Positions 34,077 through 42,555 of a stretch of DNA of 64,000 bases are shown here, piece by piece (position 1 is the first letter of the stretch; each line of letters starts with the position of its first letter). Source of the stretch: Dinoroseobacter sp039192165 (GTDB lineage: Bacteria > Pseudomonadota > Alphaproteobacteria > Rhodobacterales > Rhodobacteraceae); contig JBCCXD010000007.1 of assembly GCA_039192165.1 (NCBI GenBank), positions 62,001 to 126,000 on the forward strand, read 5' to 3'. Position numbers and translations under genes: made by a program. The notes under the pieces were generated by a model that worked only from the letters and a program-made list of their open reading frames with translations, was not told the DNA's origin and made no database searches.

Positions 34077-34757
34077 CTAAAATGCGGCAGGGTCCGCGAT
34101 CTTCGAAAGAGCGGTCCGGTCTTTTACCGTGACGCCGGCACGAGTTACGGCAACGAGTTCATTTCGCCGCCATTCTCCGAGAATCTTCGATACGGCCTCG
34201 CGGGTGGCGCCAACGAATTCTCCGAGCTGCGATTGAGACATTTCGAGCATCTTTTCAGGCTCGCTGCTGGTCAGATAAAGCAGCTTGCGCGCGAGGCGGC
34301 TGGGAACCGGCAAAAAGACCTGATCCCCGATCTGCAACGTCATCCAACGCATCCTTTGACCTGCGAGTTTCAGCATATCTTCGCCGAGATCGGGTGTAAC
34401 GCGTATCTCAGATAGAAGATCGGAATTGGCGATTTTTCTGAGATGGGTCGGTTCCAAAGCGGTCACAGTGGCTGTGCGTACTCCCGGGTCGAACAGAGCA
34501 ATCTCCCCGAGTAAATCGCCTGCACGCATCACATCCAGCAAGAGTTTGCGCCCATCAGGGGAAAGAACCGAAATCTCAAGACCGCCCTTGACCACGGCAT
34601 AGAGCGCGTCACCGATGTCGCCCTCTTCGAAAAGCACCTCGCCTACTTTTAGGTTCACGTCGACAGCAAGCTGCTCCAGCGTCTCGCGCAGGCGCGGAGA
34701 GGCGTGCGCCATGAACCCTTCATTCGGGCCTGTGGGAGGTTCTTTGCCGTCGCTCAT
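34077..34757 (-). CDS. Crp/Fnr family transcriptional regulator
   Basis: A 226-residue regulator with an N-terminal cyclic-nucleotide-binding-like beta barrel (LKVGEVLFEEGDIGDALYAV, AGDLLGEIALFDPGVRTATV) and a C-terminal HTH_Crp domain with the recognition helix region MSQSQLGEFVGATREAVSKIL. The phosphate-binding cassette GEIALFDPGVRTAT resembles that of cAMP-responsive members. There is no N-terminal cysteine cluster, so it is not an iron-sulfur FNR. The next gene upstream on the same strand ends 59 bp away from the crp TTG/ATG region, so a promoter of its own is possible. Targets are unknown; a CRP-type box lies just past its stop. Confidence 0.92.
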   Translation of the reverse strand: MSDGKEPPTGPNEGFMAHASPRLRETLEQLAVDVNLKVGEVLFEEGDIGDALYAVVKGGLEISVLSPDGRKLLLDVMRAGDLLGEIALFDPGVRTATVTALEPTHLRKIANSDLLSEIRVTPDLGEDMLKLAGQRMRWMTLQIGDQVFLPVPSRLARKLLYLTSSEPEKMLEMSQSQLGEFVGATREAVSKILGEWRRNELVAVTRAGVTVKDRTALSKIADPAAF

Positions 34758-34816
34758 AGGGTAACTGTAGGCGCGTCGGCGCCGGCCCGCAAACTCGCGC
34801 TGCTATTTTAACGGAA

Positions 34817-35335
34817 TCACCGTCGCAACGCACTCAGCCGTTCCTGCAAATCGGCATAGACCGAGATGCGTTCTTCCGGGCTCAAAAACGAGCCTAGCTC
34901 GACCTCACGGTCGCTGCCGCGAAGTGTCAGATAATTCTCTACCGGGCCACGAGAGGTATGTAGCGTTAGCTCGACCCAATACGGGTTCGCCTCCCAATGC
35001 TGGTCCGATCGTCTCGGGTTATGTCGTGTCAACGCAATCCGCTCCGCAGAGAGTTCAAGAACTTCGTTTAGCGAAAGGTCCCTTTGATTGCGCAAAATGC
35101 CAAACCAGACCCCGGCAAGCGCGAGCAAAAGAAATGGCAGCAAACCCCAAAGTATACTGCTGCCCAAAACAGCGATCAAAGGCAGGGCGAGCGCTGCTGC
35201 AGTGATTCCGATGAACCAGACAAAGCCCTTTGCGGTCAGAGATCTGTGCGGCCAGAGCCGCAGCACCGCCACAGACGAGAAGGCCCCAGATATCTCCGGG
35301 GCCTCTTCCCTCTTTTCGGTCCACTCAACGGGCAT
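34817..35335 (-). CDS. DUF2244 membrane protein, coupled to ctaD
   Basis: A 172-residue protein with two central transmembrane helices (FVWFIGITAAALALPLIAVL and ILWGLLPFLLLALAGVWF) and a C-terminal domain with HWEANPYWVELTLH and VELGSFLSPEER typical of DUF2244. Its ATG at 35335 shares one base with the ctaD stop (TAATG), so the proteins are probably made together. DUF2244 proteins are found beside cytochrome oxidase genes in Rhodobacterales and may help assembly; this is inference. The longer in-frame upstream region lies inside ctaD and is rejected. Confidence 0.88.
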   Translation of the reverse strand: MPVEWTEKREEAPEISGAFSSVAVLRLWPHRSLTAKGFVWFIGITAAALALPLIAVLGSSILWGLLPFLLLALAGVWFGILRNQRDLSLNEVLELSAERIALTRHNPRRSDQHWEANPYWVELTLHTSRGPVENYLTLRGSDREVELGSFLSPEERISVYADLQERLSALRR

Positions 35336-37011
35336 TAGTGGCTGAGCTGCTTGTCCCACATGTCGCGCGTCGGAAGCTGTTCGAACGTGTGTTCCGGGGG
35401 CGGATTGGGCAGGGTCCACTCAAGCGTGTCCGCGTGCTCATTCCAGTAGTTTTCTTCTTTCACGGGCTTACCGCGGGTAACGGTGTAGTACACCACCCCG
35501 ATGAAGAAAAGGAACGAGGCAAAGGACAGGAACGCGCCCCAGCTGGAGATCCAGTTCCAGTAGGCGAAGGCCTCAGGATAGTCGATGTAGCGGCGCGGCA
35601 TGCCTTGACGCCCCAGGAAATGCTGCGGGAAGAAGGTGACATTCGCGCCGATAAAGAACGTCCAGAAGTGCAACTTGCCCGCCCATTCGGGATATTGCCG
35701 TCCCGACATCTTGCCGATCCAGAAGTAGATTCCCGCAAAAATTCCGAACACAGCACCCAGCGACATCACGTAGTGGAAGTGGGCTACCACGTAGTAGGTG
35801 TCGTGATAGGCGCGATCTACCGCCGCCTGGCTAAGTACGATCCCGGTTACACCGCCCACGGTAAAGAGGAACAAGAAGCCGATGGCGAACAGCATTGGGG
35901 TCTCAAAGGTTATCGAGCCTTTCCACATGGTCGCGATCCAGCTGAAAATCTTTACGCCTGTCGGAACCGCAATAACCATAGTGGCCAGCATAAAGTAGCT
36001 TTGCTGGGTCAGAGACATGCCCACAGTGTACATGTGGTGCGCCCAGACGACGAAGCCGAGTCCACCGATTGCGATCATGGCCCAGACCATTGGCATGTAG
36101 CCAAAGATGGGTTTGCGTGAGAACGTCGCGATCACGTGGCTAACAATGCCAAATGCAGGCAGGATCACGATGTACACTTCCGGGTGCCCGAAGAACCATA
36201 GGATATGCTGATAGAGCACCGGATCACCGCCCCCGCTTGGATCGAAGAAGGTGGTTCCGAAATTCCGGTCTGTCAGCAGCATGGTAATCGCGCCTGCCAG
36301 AACCGGCAGCGCCAGGAGGATCAGCCATGCAGTCACAAAGATTGACCAAGCAAACAGAGGCACTTTGAACAGCGTCATGCCTGGTGCACGCATATTCAGG
36401 AAGGTCGTGATGATGTTAATTGCCCCAAGGATAGACGAGGCTCCCGAGACATGGACCGCAAAGATCGCAAGATCCATAGAGAAACCGTCTTCGTTGGTTG
36501 AAAGCGGCGGGTAGAGAACCCATCCAACTCCCGAACCAGTCTGTCCGTTACCCCCTGGTGCAAGAACCGATGCAATCGCGAGCGACGTCCCGGCTACGTA
36601 CAGCCAGAACGACAGATTGTTCAGACGCGGAAACGCCATGTCCGGAGCACCGATGTGCAGTGGCATGAAATAGTTTCCGAACCCCCCGAAGAGCGCGGGA
36701 ATGACCACAAAGAACATCATCAGGATGCCATGGCCAGTGATCAAAACGTTCCAAAGGTGACCGTTCGGTGTGCAAAGATCCCCGGCAGCTGCGGCTGTCA
36801 GGCGCGCGCCTTCTGTGCACATATACTGAACCCCGGGGTTCATAAGCTCCATGCGCATGTAAACGGTAAAGGCGACGGAAATAAATCCGGCCAGACCCGC
36901 CACTAAGATATAGAGGATCCCGATATCCTTGTGGTTGGTCGACATGAACCATCGCGTGAAGAACCCGCGGTTGTCTTCGTGGCTGTGGTCATGGATGGCT
37001 GCATCTGCCAT
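35335..37011 (-). CDS. ctaD: Cytochrome c oxidase subunit I (aa3 type)
   Basis: Catalytic subunit of the aa3 terminal oxidase, 558 residues with twelve transmembrane helices. It carries heme a, the heme a3-CuB centre and the proton channels. Visible landmarks are the D-channel entrance GFGNYFMPLHIGAPDMAFPRLN, the CuB His/Tyr crosslink WFFGHPEVYIVILPAFGIVSH, the His pair AHHMYTVGM and the distal-heme region YYVVAHFHYVMSLGA. The length and the TNHKDIGILYILVAG start are standard for alphaproteobacteria. AGGAGAGCAGC immediately precedes the ATG. Subunits II and III are elsewhere. DUF2244 follows, with overlapping stop and start. Confidence 0.98.
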   Translation of the reverse strand: MADAAIHDHSHEDNRGFFTRWFMSTNHKDIGILYILVAGLAGFISVAFTVYMRMELMNPGVQYMCTEGARLTAAAAGDLCTPNGHLWNVLITGHGILMMFFVVIPALFGGFGNYFMPLHIGAPDMAFPRLNNLSFWLYVAGTSLAIASVLAPGGNGQTGSGVGWVLYPPLSTNEDGFSMDLAIFAVHVSGASSILGAINIITTFLNMRAPGMTLFKVPLFAWSIFVTAWLILLALPVLAGAITMLLTDRNFGTTFFDPSGGGDPVLYQHILWFFGHPEVYIVILPAFGIVSHVIATFSRKPIFGYMPMVWAMIAIGGLGFVVWAHHMYTVGMSLTQQSYFMLATMVIAVPTGVKIFSWIATMWKGSITFETPMLFAIGFLFLFTVGGVTGIVLSQAAVDRAYHDTYYVVAHFHYVMSLGAVFGIFAGIYFWIGKMSGRQYPEWAGKLHFWTFFIGANVTFFPQHFLGRQGMPRRYIDYPEAFAYWNWISSWGAFLSFASFLFFIGVVYYTVTRGKPVKEENYWNEHADTLEWTLPNPPPEHTFEQLPTRDMWDKQLSH

Positions 37012-37229
37012 GCTGCTCTCCTGTTCGTCGTTCCGTCGGACGTCGGGCGCGCCACCATAGGCTCGCTCAGTGTCCGCAGTGTCCCGAACTCGTGTTTAGC
37101 GTTGCGCCGCACCTCCGGCAATGCCCCGGACCTTGATATTCAACAGGTTTCCTGCGTGTTTCTGGCCGGTCGCGCGCATTCGTCGCATTCAGGAGGACAT
37201 AGCTTCTGCAGCGCAGCCTGGGACGTCAG

Positions 37230-37751
37230 TCATCGCCGCCAGGTGACCAATGAAACGGCGTTTCGGGTCAAAGACCTAACTTGCCGGGGATTCGTCCAAA
37301 ATTTTCCAAGTTTTTCTTTCCACCATTGCGGTGGCCGTACCGTGCAATGTGCGTTTTCCCCGTTTGGTAAGATCTCCGCGGCGCGGGTGCAGGAAATGTT
37401 AAAAAATGCATGCTCGCTGATGTCGCGGATTTCGGCCAGCACGGTTTCTACATTCTCGAGCGGGATATGCTCCATTACGTCCGTGCAAAGCACAATGTCT
37501 GTCTTCACCTTGGGGAGAGCGTCGATTCCCGGGATTGCCGGATCGTATTTGAAAACTCTGGCATCATGGATCTTCCCGATCCAGTCGCCGGCGCGAGACT
37601 GTCCACACCCATAGTCAAGGAGGCTGTCGATCTTCGATAAAATCGAGATCTGTCTCAATATAACACCCACCAGAAGTTCAGACGTCTGCCCATAAGCTTT
37701 GGAAGCATGTACCGCACGGTACTGGTCAATAAGTTGATCTGAACGGGACAT
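37230..37751 (-). CDS. Class I SAM-dependent methyltransferase
   Basis: A 173-residue protein with methyltransferase motif I SLLDYGCGQSRAGDWIG, the motif II acid in VFKYDPAIPGI and motif IV-like DIVLCTDVMEHIPLENV. Such compact enzymes usually methylate small molecules or sugars, and this substrate is unknown. The C-terminal segment RPPQWWKEKLGKFW may form part of the acceptor site. Base composition seems lower in GC than the neighbouring ctaD and lipB. It lies 56 bp downstream of lipB on the same strand and 218 bp from ctaD. Confidence 0.82.
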   Translation of the reverse strand: MSRSDQLIDQYRAVHASKAYGQTSELLVGVILRQISILSKIDSLLDYGCGQSRAGDWIGKIHDARVFKYDPAIPGIDALPKVKTDIVLCTDVMEHIPLENVETVLAEIRDISEHAFFNISCTRAAEILPNGENAHCTVRPPQWWKEKLGKFWTNPRQVRSLTRNAVSLVTWRR

Positions 37752-37807
37752 CGCGTCTCCTTCCGCGGTTCAAAGGAAGGAGGCCGACCACGCTGTGTCA
37801 AGCGTCG

Positions 37808-38464
37808 TCAGACCGAGGGGTCGCCAAACACCTCTTCGAAGGTCTTCTTTAGCGCCACATCGACGTCCTCTAGCGAAACGGGTAGGCCAAGATCGACAAG
37901 GCTCGTTACACCGTGTTCGGCAATTCCACAGGGCACAATCCCTGTGAAATGTTCGAGGTCCGGTTCGACATTGATCGAAAGCCCATGGAGGCTGACCCAG
38001 CGTTTCATCCGAATACCCACTGCCGCGATTTTGTCTTCGGCCACTGAGCCGTCCGGCATGCGCGGTTTGTCATCTCGGACCACCCAAACACCTACGCGGC
38101 CTGCGCGCCGCTCACCGCGCACGTTGAACTCCGCGAGCGTGGCAATGACCCAAGCCTCAACCTTGAAGACAAACTGCCGGATATCACGCTCACGTTTGGT
38201 CAGATCGAGCATTATGTAAACGACGCGCTGACCCGGGCCATGATACGTGTATTGCCCGCCGCGCCTGGTTCGGAACACTGGAAAGCGGTCAGGGTCGGTT
38301 AGGTCTTCTGGTTCCGCAGACGTACCTGCTGTGTAAAGCGGCGGGTGCTCAAGCAGCCAGATCAGCTCCTTTTTTTCTCCGCGTGCAATAGCTTCGGCGC
38401 GCGCCTCCATTGCGGTGACGGCTTCCTCATAGTCAACCAGCGTGTCAGATGTTTTCCACTCCAT
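37808..38464 (-). CDS. lipB: Octanoyltransferase LipB
   Basis: Transfers octanoyl groups from acyl carrier protein to lipoyl domains, the first step of endogenous lipoate synthesis. The family motifs are visible as HPPLYTAGTSAEPEDL, RGGQYTYHGPGQRVVYIMLDL, KIAAVGIRMKRWVSLHGLS and GIVPCGIAEHGVTSL, with the catalytic lysine and cysteine. The ATG at 38464 gives 218 residues and a normal family start; an upstream TTG at 38512 is possible but has no better ribosome site. lipA is not in the window. Confidence 0.94.
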   Translation of the reverse strand: MEWKTSDTLVDYEEAVTAMEARAEAIARGEKKELIWLLEHPPLYTAGTSAEPEDLTDPDRFPVFRTRRGGQYTYHGPGQRVVYIMLDLTKRERDIRQFVFKVEAWVIATLAEFNVRGERRAGRVGVWVVRDDKPRMPDGSVAEDKIAAVGIRMKRWVSLHGLSINVEPDLEHFTGIVPCGIAEHGVTSLVDLGLPVSLEDVDVALKKTFEEVFGDPSV

Positions 38465-38623
38465 TACGGGTTCCCGGCCTGTTCCTAGCGCTGATGGCCC
38501 AAAGCTCTTCAAGGTGCAAGCGGGGACGAGCCTAGCCGACCCTACAAAGGAATTGGTTTGGGCGTTTTTTTGGCTTCACATCCCTCCAAAGCCTCGTTAA
38601 AGACGCGCTCACACCTGTCACGT

Positions 38624-38710
38624 GCGGTCGTGGCGGAATTGGTAGACGCGCAGCGTTGAGGTCGCTGTGGGGTAACACCCGTGGAAGTTCGAGTCTTCTC
38701 GACCGCACCA
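38624..38710 (+). tRNA. tRNA-Leu, anticodon GAG
   Basis: An 87-nt class II tRNA including an encoded CCA. The acceptor arms GCGGTCG (38624-38630) and CGACCGC (38700-38706) pair perfectly. The D arm TGGCGGAATTGGTAGACGCG, the anticodon stem CAGCG/CGCTG with loop TTGAGGT (anticodon GAG at 38658-38660), a long variable arm and the T arm GTTCGAGTC are all present. The long variable arm and the sequence identify leucine. A run of six T follows the CCA. Confidence 0.97.
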
Positions 38711-38742
38711 ATTTTTTCAGAAAACTACACTGTCGCAGAACT

Positions 38743-39594
38743 TCAGGCTGCGATCCTGGGTATCAGATGGCTGAAACCCGCTTCCGCGGACCGGCTCAGC
38801 AGTTCATCCATGTTTTCGATTTTCTGCGATCCGCGTTGTCCTCCAGTCCGTTTGAACGAAGCTTTGACCGGGATCGACACTTCAACACCAAGAGTGCGGC
38901 AGAGCTCGGAGACCGTAGACTGATGTCGTCCTGACGCCTCAAGATCTTTTTCGTAGTTGACAGGTATATGTGGCACCTGGGACATGACGGCGTCTTCGTA
39001 CTCCAGCATTGCTTCGTTCCAGCGGAGAAGTGCCACAAATTTCTCTGGATCGATCCGAAGGGAAGATGCCCTTGTTTCCCCCGAAAAGTAGACGCCTGAA
39101 TGCTGTGCTTTGGCCAGCGAAAGTGTCTGATCCCAAGTGTTTCGTTTGAGGTGGATGATTGAATAATCGAGTGCTTTAAGCCTCTCAAAGAATGCAATTG
39201 GCCGAATGACGCGCTGCACTTCCATCAACTGGTAGGACAAGAGCTTGACCCCGTAGGCCTGCACATTGGGCCCTGCGCGTTTTGGCAAGTCCCTGAGCAA
39301 GCCGACCGGCCGCATTACCAGTGAATGGAGCAATTCCCCGTCGCATCGCACCCCGTTCACTTGGTCAAGTAAATCTACAAGAAGTGTTGTGCCCGAACGG
39401 GGGCGCGCGTAGATCAGAAAGGGTTTAGGAGTGTCGGCGTTGAGACGGGCCTTTAGCCAAACCCGGCTTTCCATCACAACGCCACTCAGGCGTAGCCGAT
39501 GCGGGTGTATGAACCTCACCAAACCCTCGCGCGGTTCCGATCCTACGACACTGGATTTTGCCAGGAAGTCATCTGTCAAAAACTGCGCAGTCAT
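38743..39594 (-). CDS. Sulfotransferase-like protein
   Basis: A 283-residue protein with the PAPS 5'-phosphosulfate loop PFLIYARPRSGTTLLVDLL near residue 45 and a 3'-phosphate-binding type segment YSIIHLKRNTWDQTLSLAKA, as in Stf0-like or nodulation-type sulfotransferases. The acceptor is unknown (perhaps a lipid or polysaccharide). The ATG at 39594 is supported by GGGAAGGGAA just upstream; an in-frame TTG at 39612 overlaps that site. It ends 32 bp from the tRNA-Leu gene in the opposite direction. Its AT content looks higher than that of the neighbours, suggesting an accessory gene. Confidence 0.75.
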   Translation of the reverse strand: MTAQFLTDDFLAKSSVVGSEPREGLVRFIHPHRLRLSGVVMESRVWLKARLNADTPKPFLIYARPRSGTTLLVDLLDQVNGVRCDGELLHSLVMRPVGLLRDLPKRAGPNVQAYGVKLLSYQLMEVQRVIRPIAFFERLKALDYSIIHLKRNTWDQTLSLAKAQHSGVYFSGETRASSLRIDPEKFVALLRWNEAMLEYEDAVMSQVPHIPVNYEKDLEASGRHQSTVSELCRTLGVEVSIPVKASFKRTGGQRGSQKIENMDELLSRSAEAGFSHLIPRIAA

Positions 39595-39804
39595 TTGGTG
39601 TTCCCTTCCCAAGGCTGAGGGTTTTGGCGCCGATGCCGTCCTTCACTTGAGCGGGTGCACTCCTAAAATTCGGTTAAATTTGTCTGGGCGCTTTGCAGGA
39701 CCGTTTGACAGCTCAAGGTGTTGGCTGTTTTCTAGCGGCCCGCAGCTGTGCTTGTTGCCCGGCCCGCGGCTTTCAGAGAGCCATGAAGATGAGAGCGTCC
39801 AAAA

Positions 39805-40431
39805 GTGCTGAGCGACTTTGCCCCGGTGTTGTTTGCCCTAACGGTGCTCGCGACGGCCGTGATGGCAGCGTCTGCGGCCATTCAAGCCGCGCGCCAGTCG
39901 TTTGATTTCTTCGGAGCGATCGTTCTCGCCCTGGTGACCGCCGTTGGAGGAGGGACCCTGCGTGACCTGCTCATAGGGCGGTTCCCGGTTTTCTGGATCA
40001 GCGATCCGACCTATCTGGCGACAGCCGTACCTGTCGGTCTGCTTACTTGGCTGATCGCTTGCCGGATCCCCGCCGGTGGCGGGCGCAGGTTGCGTTTGCT
40101 GCTCTATCTCGATGCTATTGGGCTCGCGCTATTCACGCTGATTGGTCTGCAGATTGCGCTGAATGCGGGTGTGTCCGAGCTGATGGCAGTAATCCTGGGA
40201 TGCGTGACAGGTATCGCGGGGGGGATGATCCGGGACGTTCTTTGCGGGTTGCAGCCTTCAGTACTGAAAGAAGACCTATACGCCTCAATCTCGCTCGCAG
40301 GCGGTGCAGCATTTATCGGTCTGCGCGACTTCGCAACAATCGAGACGGCGTTGGCGCTGTCGTTTGCGGCGATGAGCCTGGCGCGCTTCTGGGTCGTTTG
40401 GCGCGGATCGATCCGAGATGAGCCGCTCTAG
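39805..40431 (+). CDS. Trimeric intracellular cation channel (TRIC/UPF0126) protein
   Basis: A 208-residue membrane protein with two UPF0126 repeats of three helices each. Repeat one has AASAAIQAARQSFDFFGAIVL-type helix and AVGGGTLRDLLIGR; repeat two has LDAIGLALFTLIGLQIAL and GCVTGIAGGMIRDVLCG. The paired GGGxxRD and GGMxRD motifs are hallmarks of bacterial TRIC potassium channels (YicG-type). The start is a GTG; an upstream in-frame ATG does not exist in this frame. Its end overlaps the end of the convergent ABC permease gene by 4 bp. Confidence 0.88.
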   Translation: MLSDFAPVLFALTVLATAVMAASAAIQAARQSFDFFGAIVLALVTAVGGGTLRDLLIGRFPVFWISDPTYLATAVPVGLLTWLIACRIPAGGGRRLRLLLYLDAIGLALFTLIGLQIALNAGVSELMAVILGCVTGIAGGMIRDVLCGLQPSVLKEDLYASISLAGGAAFIGLRDFATIETALALSFAAMSLARFWVVWRGSIRDEPL

Positions 40432-41165
40432 CGCGCAAGGCGCTGGGCGGCGCGGTCCGCGAGCATGTAGAGAATGACCGACATCACTCCAAGGGTCAGC
40501 ATAGCTGCGAACATCAGATCTGTTTTGGCACGGCCATTTGCCAGAAGCATAAGGTAACCCAGGCCACGCGAGGCGCCCACCCATTCCCCGATCACAGCTC
40601 CGATCGGAGCGTACACCGCAGCGAGCTTGAGGCCTGTACCAAGGCTCGGCATGGCATTGGGCACACGAATGCGCCAAAGGATCGCACGCGGACTGGCGCC
40701 CATGGTTTGCGCCAGATCCAGCCAGCCCCGGGGTGTGCGCATCAAACCGTCGAAAAAGGCAGAGGTGACTGGAAAATAGATAATCAAAACCGCCATTGCG
40801 ACCTTCGACCAAAGGCCATAGCCGAGCCATAAGGTCAGGATCGGTGCGAGGGCGAATACCGGAAGGGCCTGACTGAAAACAAGCATGGGGCGGATAAGCT
40901 CCTGCGCGGTCCTTGAACTGGCGAGCGACAGCGCCGTTGCAGCCCCGAGCAGACCCCCGATCAGCAGTCCAAGCACAACTTCAGACAGTGTTACCAATGT
41001 GTGTTCTGCGATCAGCCCAAGGTTCTCCCACCAGGCGGTCGCAACGCGACCCGGTCCTGGAAGTATGAAGCTCGCGACACCGGTTGTGCTGACGATGCCC
41101 TGCCAGACAAAGAGTGCCAGAAGTGTTGCCGATACCGGCCACAGAAAAGCGCTGAGGCGCATCAC
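40428..41165 (-). CDS. thiX: ABC permease of the thiamine-precursor importer (ThiX-like)
   Basis: A 245-residue binding-protein-dependent permease with six helices and the cytoplasmic EAA loop LAQTMGASPRAILWRIRVPNAMPSL, which contacts the ATPase (residues ~150-174; the conserved core is AQTMGASPRAILWR). It belongs to the SsuC/TauC/ThiX group. The specificity call comes from context: the gene is last in the thiamine operon, coupled by a 4-bp overlap to the ATPase gene, after tenA and a ThiY-like binding protein. Likely cargo is a formylaminopyrimidine or HMP-type thiamine breakdown product. Confidence 0.85.
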   Translation of the reverse strand: MMRLSAFLWPVSATLLALFVWQGIVSTTGVASFILPGPGRVATAWWENLGLIAEHTLVTLSEVVLGLLIGGLLGAATALSLASSRTAQELIRPMLVFSQALPVFALAPILTLWLGYGLWSKVAMAVLIIYFPVTSAFFDGLMRTPRGWLDLAQTMGASPRAILWRIRVPNAMPSLGTGLKLAAVYAPIGAVIGEWVGASRGLGYLMLLANGRAKTDLMFAAMLTLGVMSVILYMLADRAAQRLAR

Positions 41166-41887
41166 GCTGCCTCCCGCAAACGCCGCAGCAAGGCACCCGC
41201 CGCAGAGAGCGTTTCCGGGTCATCGATGCCCCGCGGGATCGAGCTTTCGGGTGGCACGATTTCGGTCAGGCCCTCCTGCTCAAGCACGGCGATTTTCTGG
41301 CCAAGGCGCGCCGCTTCTCCGGGATCATGCGTGACCAGAAGAACTGTGCGGCCCGCCAGCAGCTCTACAGCCAGGTCTTGCATCTGGCTGCGTGTCTTCG
41401 CATCGAGCGCAGAAAACGGCTCGTCGAGAAGGATCACAGGTCGGTCTTCCATCAAAGTACGCGCGAGCGCGGCGCGCTGTCGTTGCCCCCCGGACAACTG
41501 TGTTGGTTTCTTGCGCGCGTGGGGGCTGAGGCCCACACGGTTCAGCAGTGTAACCGCGCGCGCCATGTCCGGGGTCTCGCCGCGCAAACGCGCACCCGTA
41601 CACACATTTTCGAGCACGGTCGCCCACGGAAAAAGCAAGTCGTCCTGCGCCATGAGCGCCACCCGGTCAGATAGGGGTAGCCCGTCATCAGCGGCGATTG
41701 TTCCTTTAAAGACAACATGCGCTTCGAGGCCCGCAAGCAGCCTCAGAATAGTCGATTTCCCAACGCCGGATGCCCCAAGAAGGCAGGTCCATTCTCCTGC
41801 TTCGAGATCTAGTGTGACCGGCGCAAATAGACGCCCGGCCTCCGTTTGTGCCGCGCCCGCTATCCGGATGGCAGGCGAAACAGTCAA
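41162..41887 (-). CDS. thiZ: ABC ATPase of the thiamine-precursor importer (ThiZ-like)
   Basis: A 241-residue ABC ATPase. Walker A is CLLGASGVGKSTILRLLAG, the Q-loop is VALMAQDDLLFPWATV, the signature is TQLSGGQRQRAALARTL, Walker B is RPVILLDEPFSALDAKTR and the switch histidine is VLLVTHDPGEAARLG. The QDDLLFPW Q-loop pattern is typical of the SsuB/TauB/ThiZ importers. It overlaps tenA and the permease gene by ATGA-type overlaps on both sides, which shows that it is one operon. Cytoplasmic energiser of pyrimidine-precursor import is inferred from neighbours. Confidence 0.88.
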   Translation of the reverse strand: MTVSPAIRIAGAAQTEAGRLFAPVTLDLEAGEWTCLLGASGVGKSTILRLLAGLEAHVVFKGTIAADDGLPLSDRVALMAQDDLLFPWATVLENVCTGARLRGETPDMARAVTLLNRVGLSPHARKKPTQLSGGQRQRAALARTLMEDRPVILLDEPFSALDAKTRSQMQDLAVELLAGRTVLLVTHDPGEAARLGQKIAVLEQEGLTEIVPPESSIPRGIDDPETLSAAGALLRRLREAA

Positions 41888-42555
41888 GGCCGGAGACCCA
41901 TATCCCAGAACCCGACTTCGAGCGTCGTTGCTTTCGCAAAGATCTGACCCAGCTGGGCAAATCTTGGTGTCTGGGCATAGTCGGTGCCCAATCGGTGCCG
42001 CAGCGCACTTTCGATCAGCGCACCGGTATCAGTGCAAACATCCTGATACTCACTTCCCCCATAGGTCCCGATCCAATCTCCGTAGGTCTCCGAATGATCC
42101 GAAGCTGCAAGCGCGGCCCCGATCTCGCCGTATCCCAGAACGCACGGTGCAAGCGCGGCCAATAGGTCCAGAAAATCGCCCGAATACCCTGCTTCAAGCA
42201 CAAAGCGGGTGTAGGCCATGTTTTCTGCCCGCTCGGCGGTGGCTTCCAAGGTTGCTTTGTCGATTCCAGCGGCGGCGCAAAGCTCCACGTGTAGCGCCAT
42301 TTCATGATGCAGCAGGGCGTGCACTGTGGCTGCGGCGGACTGCATTTCCAAGAGCGTCGCCGCCTTCGCAATAGCAAGACCCCACGCGCGTGAGAAGTGC
42401 ATCAGGAAGACATAATCCTGCTTGAGATAGTGCAGGAACGCTTCGCGCGGCAGAGAACCACTCTTCAGACCAGTGACGAAGGCGTGGCGCACGTAGGCGT
42501 CCCAGTCTGAAGCCCCGGCGCGCCACTGCTCGAATGCGGCGCCGTAACCAGTCAT
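41884..42555 (-). CDS. tenA: TenA family aminopyrimidine aminohydrolase / thiaminase II
   Basis: A 223-residue helical TenA protein. It hydrolyses aminomethyl-HMP released from degraded thiamine (salvage) or cleaves thiamine itself. The catalytic cysteine sits in ALAPCVLGYGEIG, and the conserved substrate acid/tyrosine segments HYLKQDYVFLMHFSRAW and EMALHVELCAAAGI are present, as is the C-terminal Glu/Tyr-rich SETYGDWIGTYGG. It is coupled by 4-bp overlaps to the ThiY-like gene and the ATPase gene. This supports a salvage route: import, deformylation elsewhere, then TenA hydrolysis to HMP. Confidence 0.93.
   Translation of the reverse strand: MTGYGAAFEQWRAGASDWDAYVRHAFVTGLKSGSLPREAFLHYLKQDYVFLMHFSRAWGLAIAKAATLLEMQSAAATVHALLHHEMALHVELCAAAGIDKATLEATAERAENMAYTRFVLEAGYSGDFLDLLAALAPCVLGYGEIGAALAASDHSETYGDWIGTYGGSEYQDVCTDTGALIESALRHRLGTDYAQTPRFAQLGQIFAKATTLEVGFWDMGLRP

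Noticed and set aside
38600..39620. Integrative element bounded by a repeat of the tRNA-Leu 3' end
   Set aside because: No second copy of the tRNA 3' end and no integrase gene were seen in the window.
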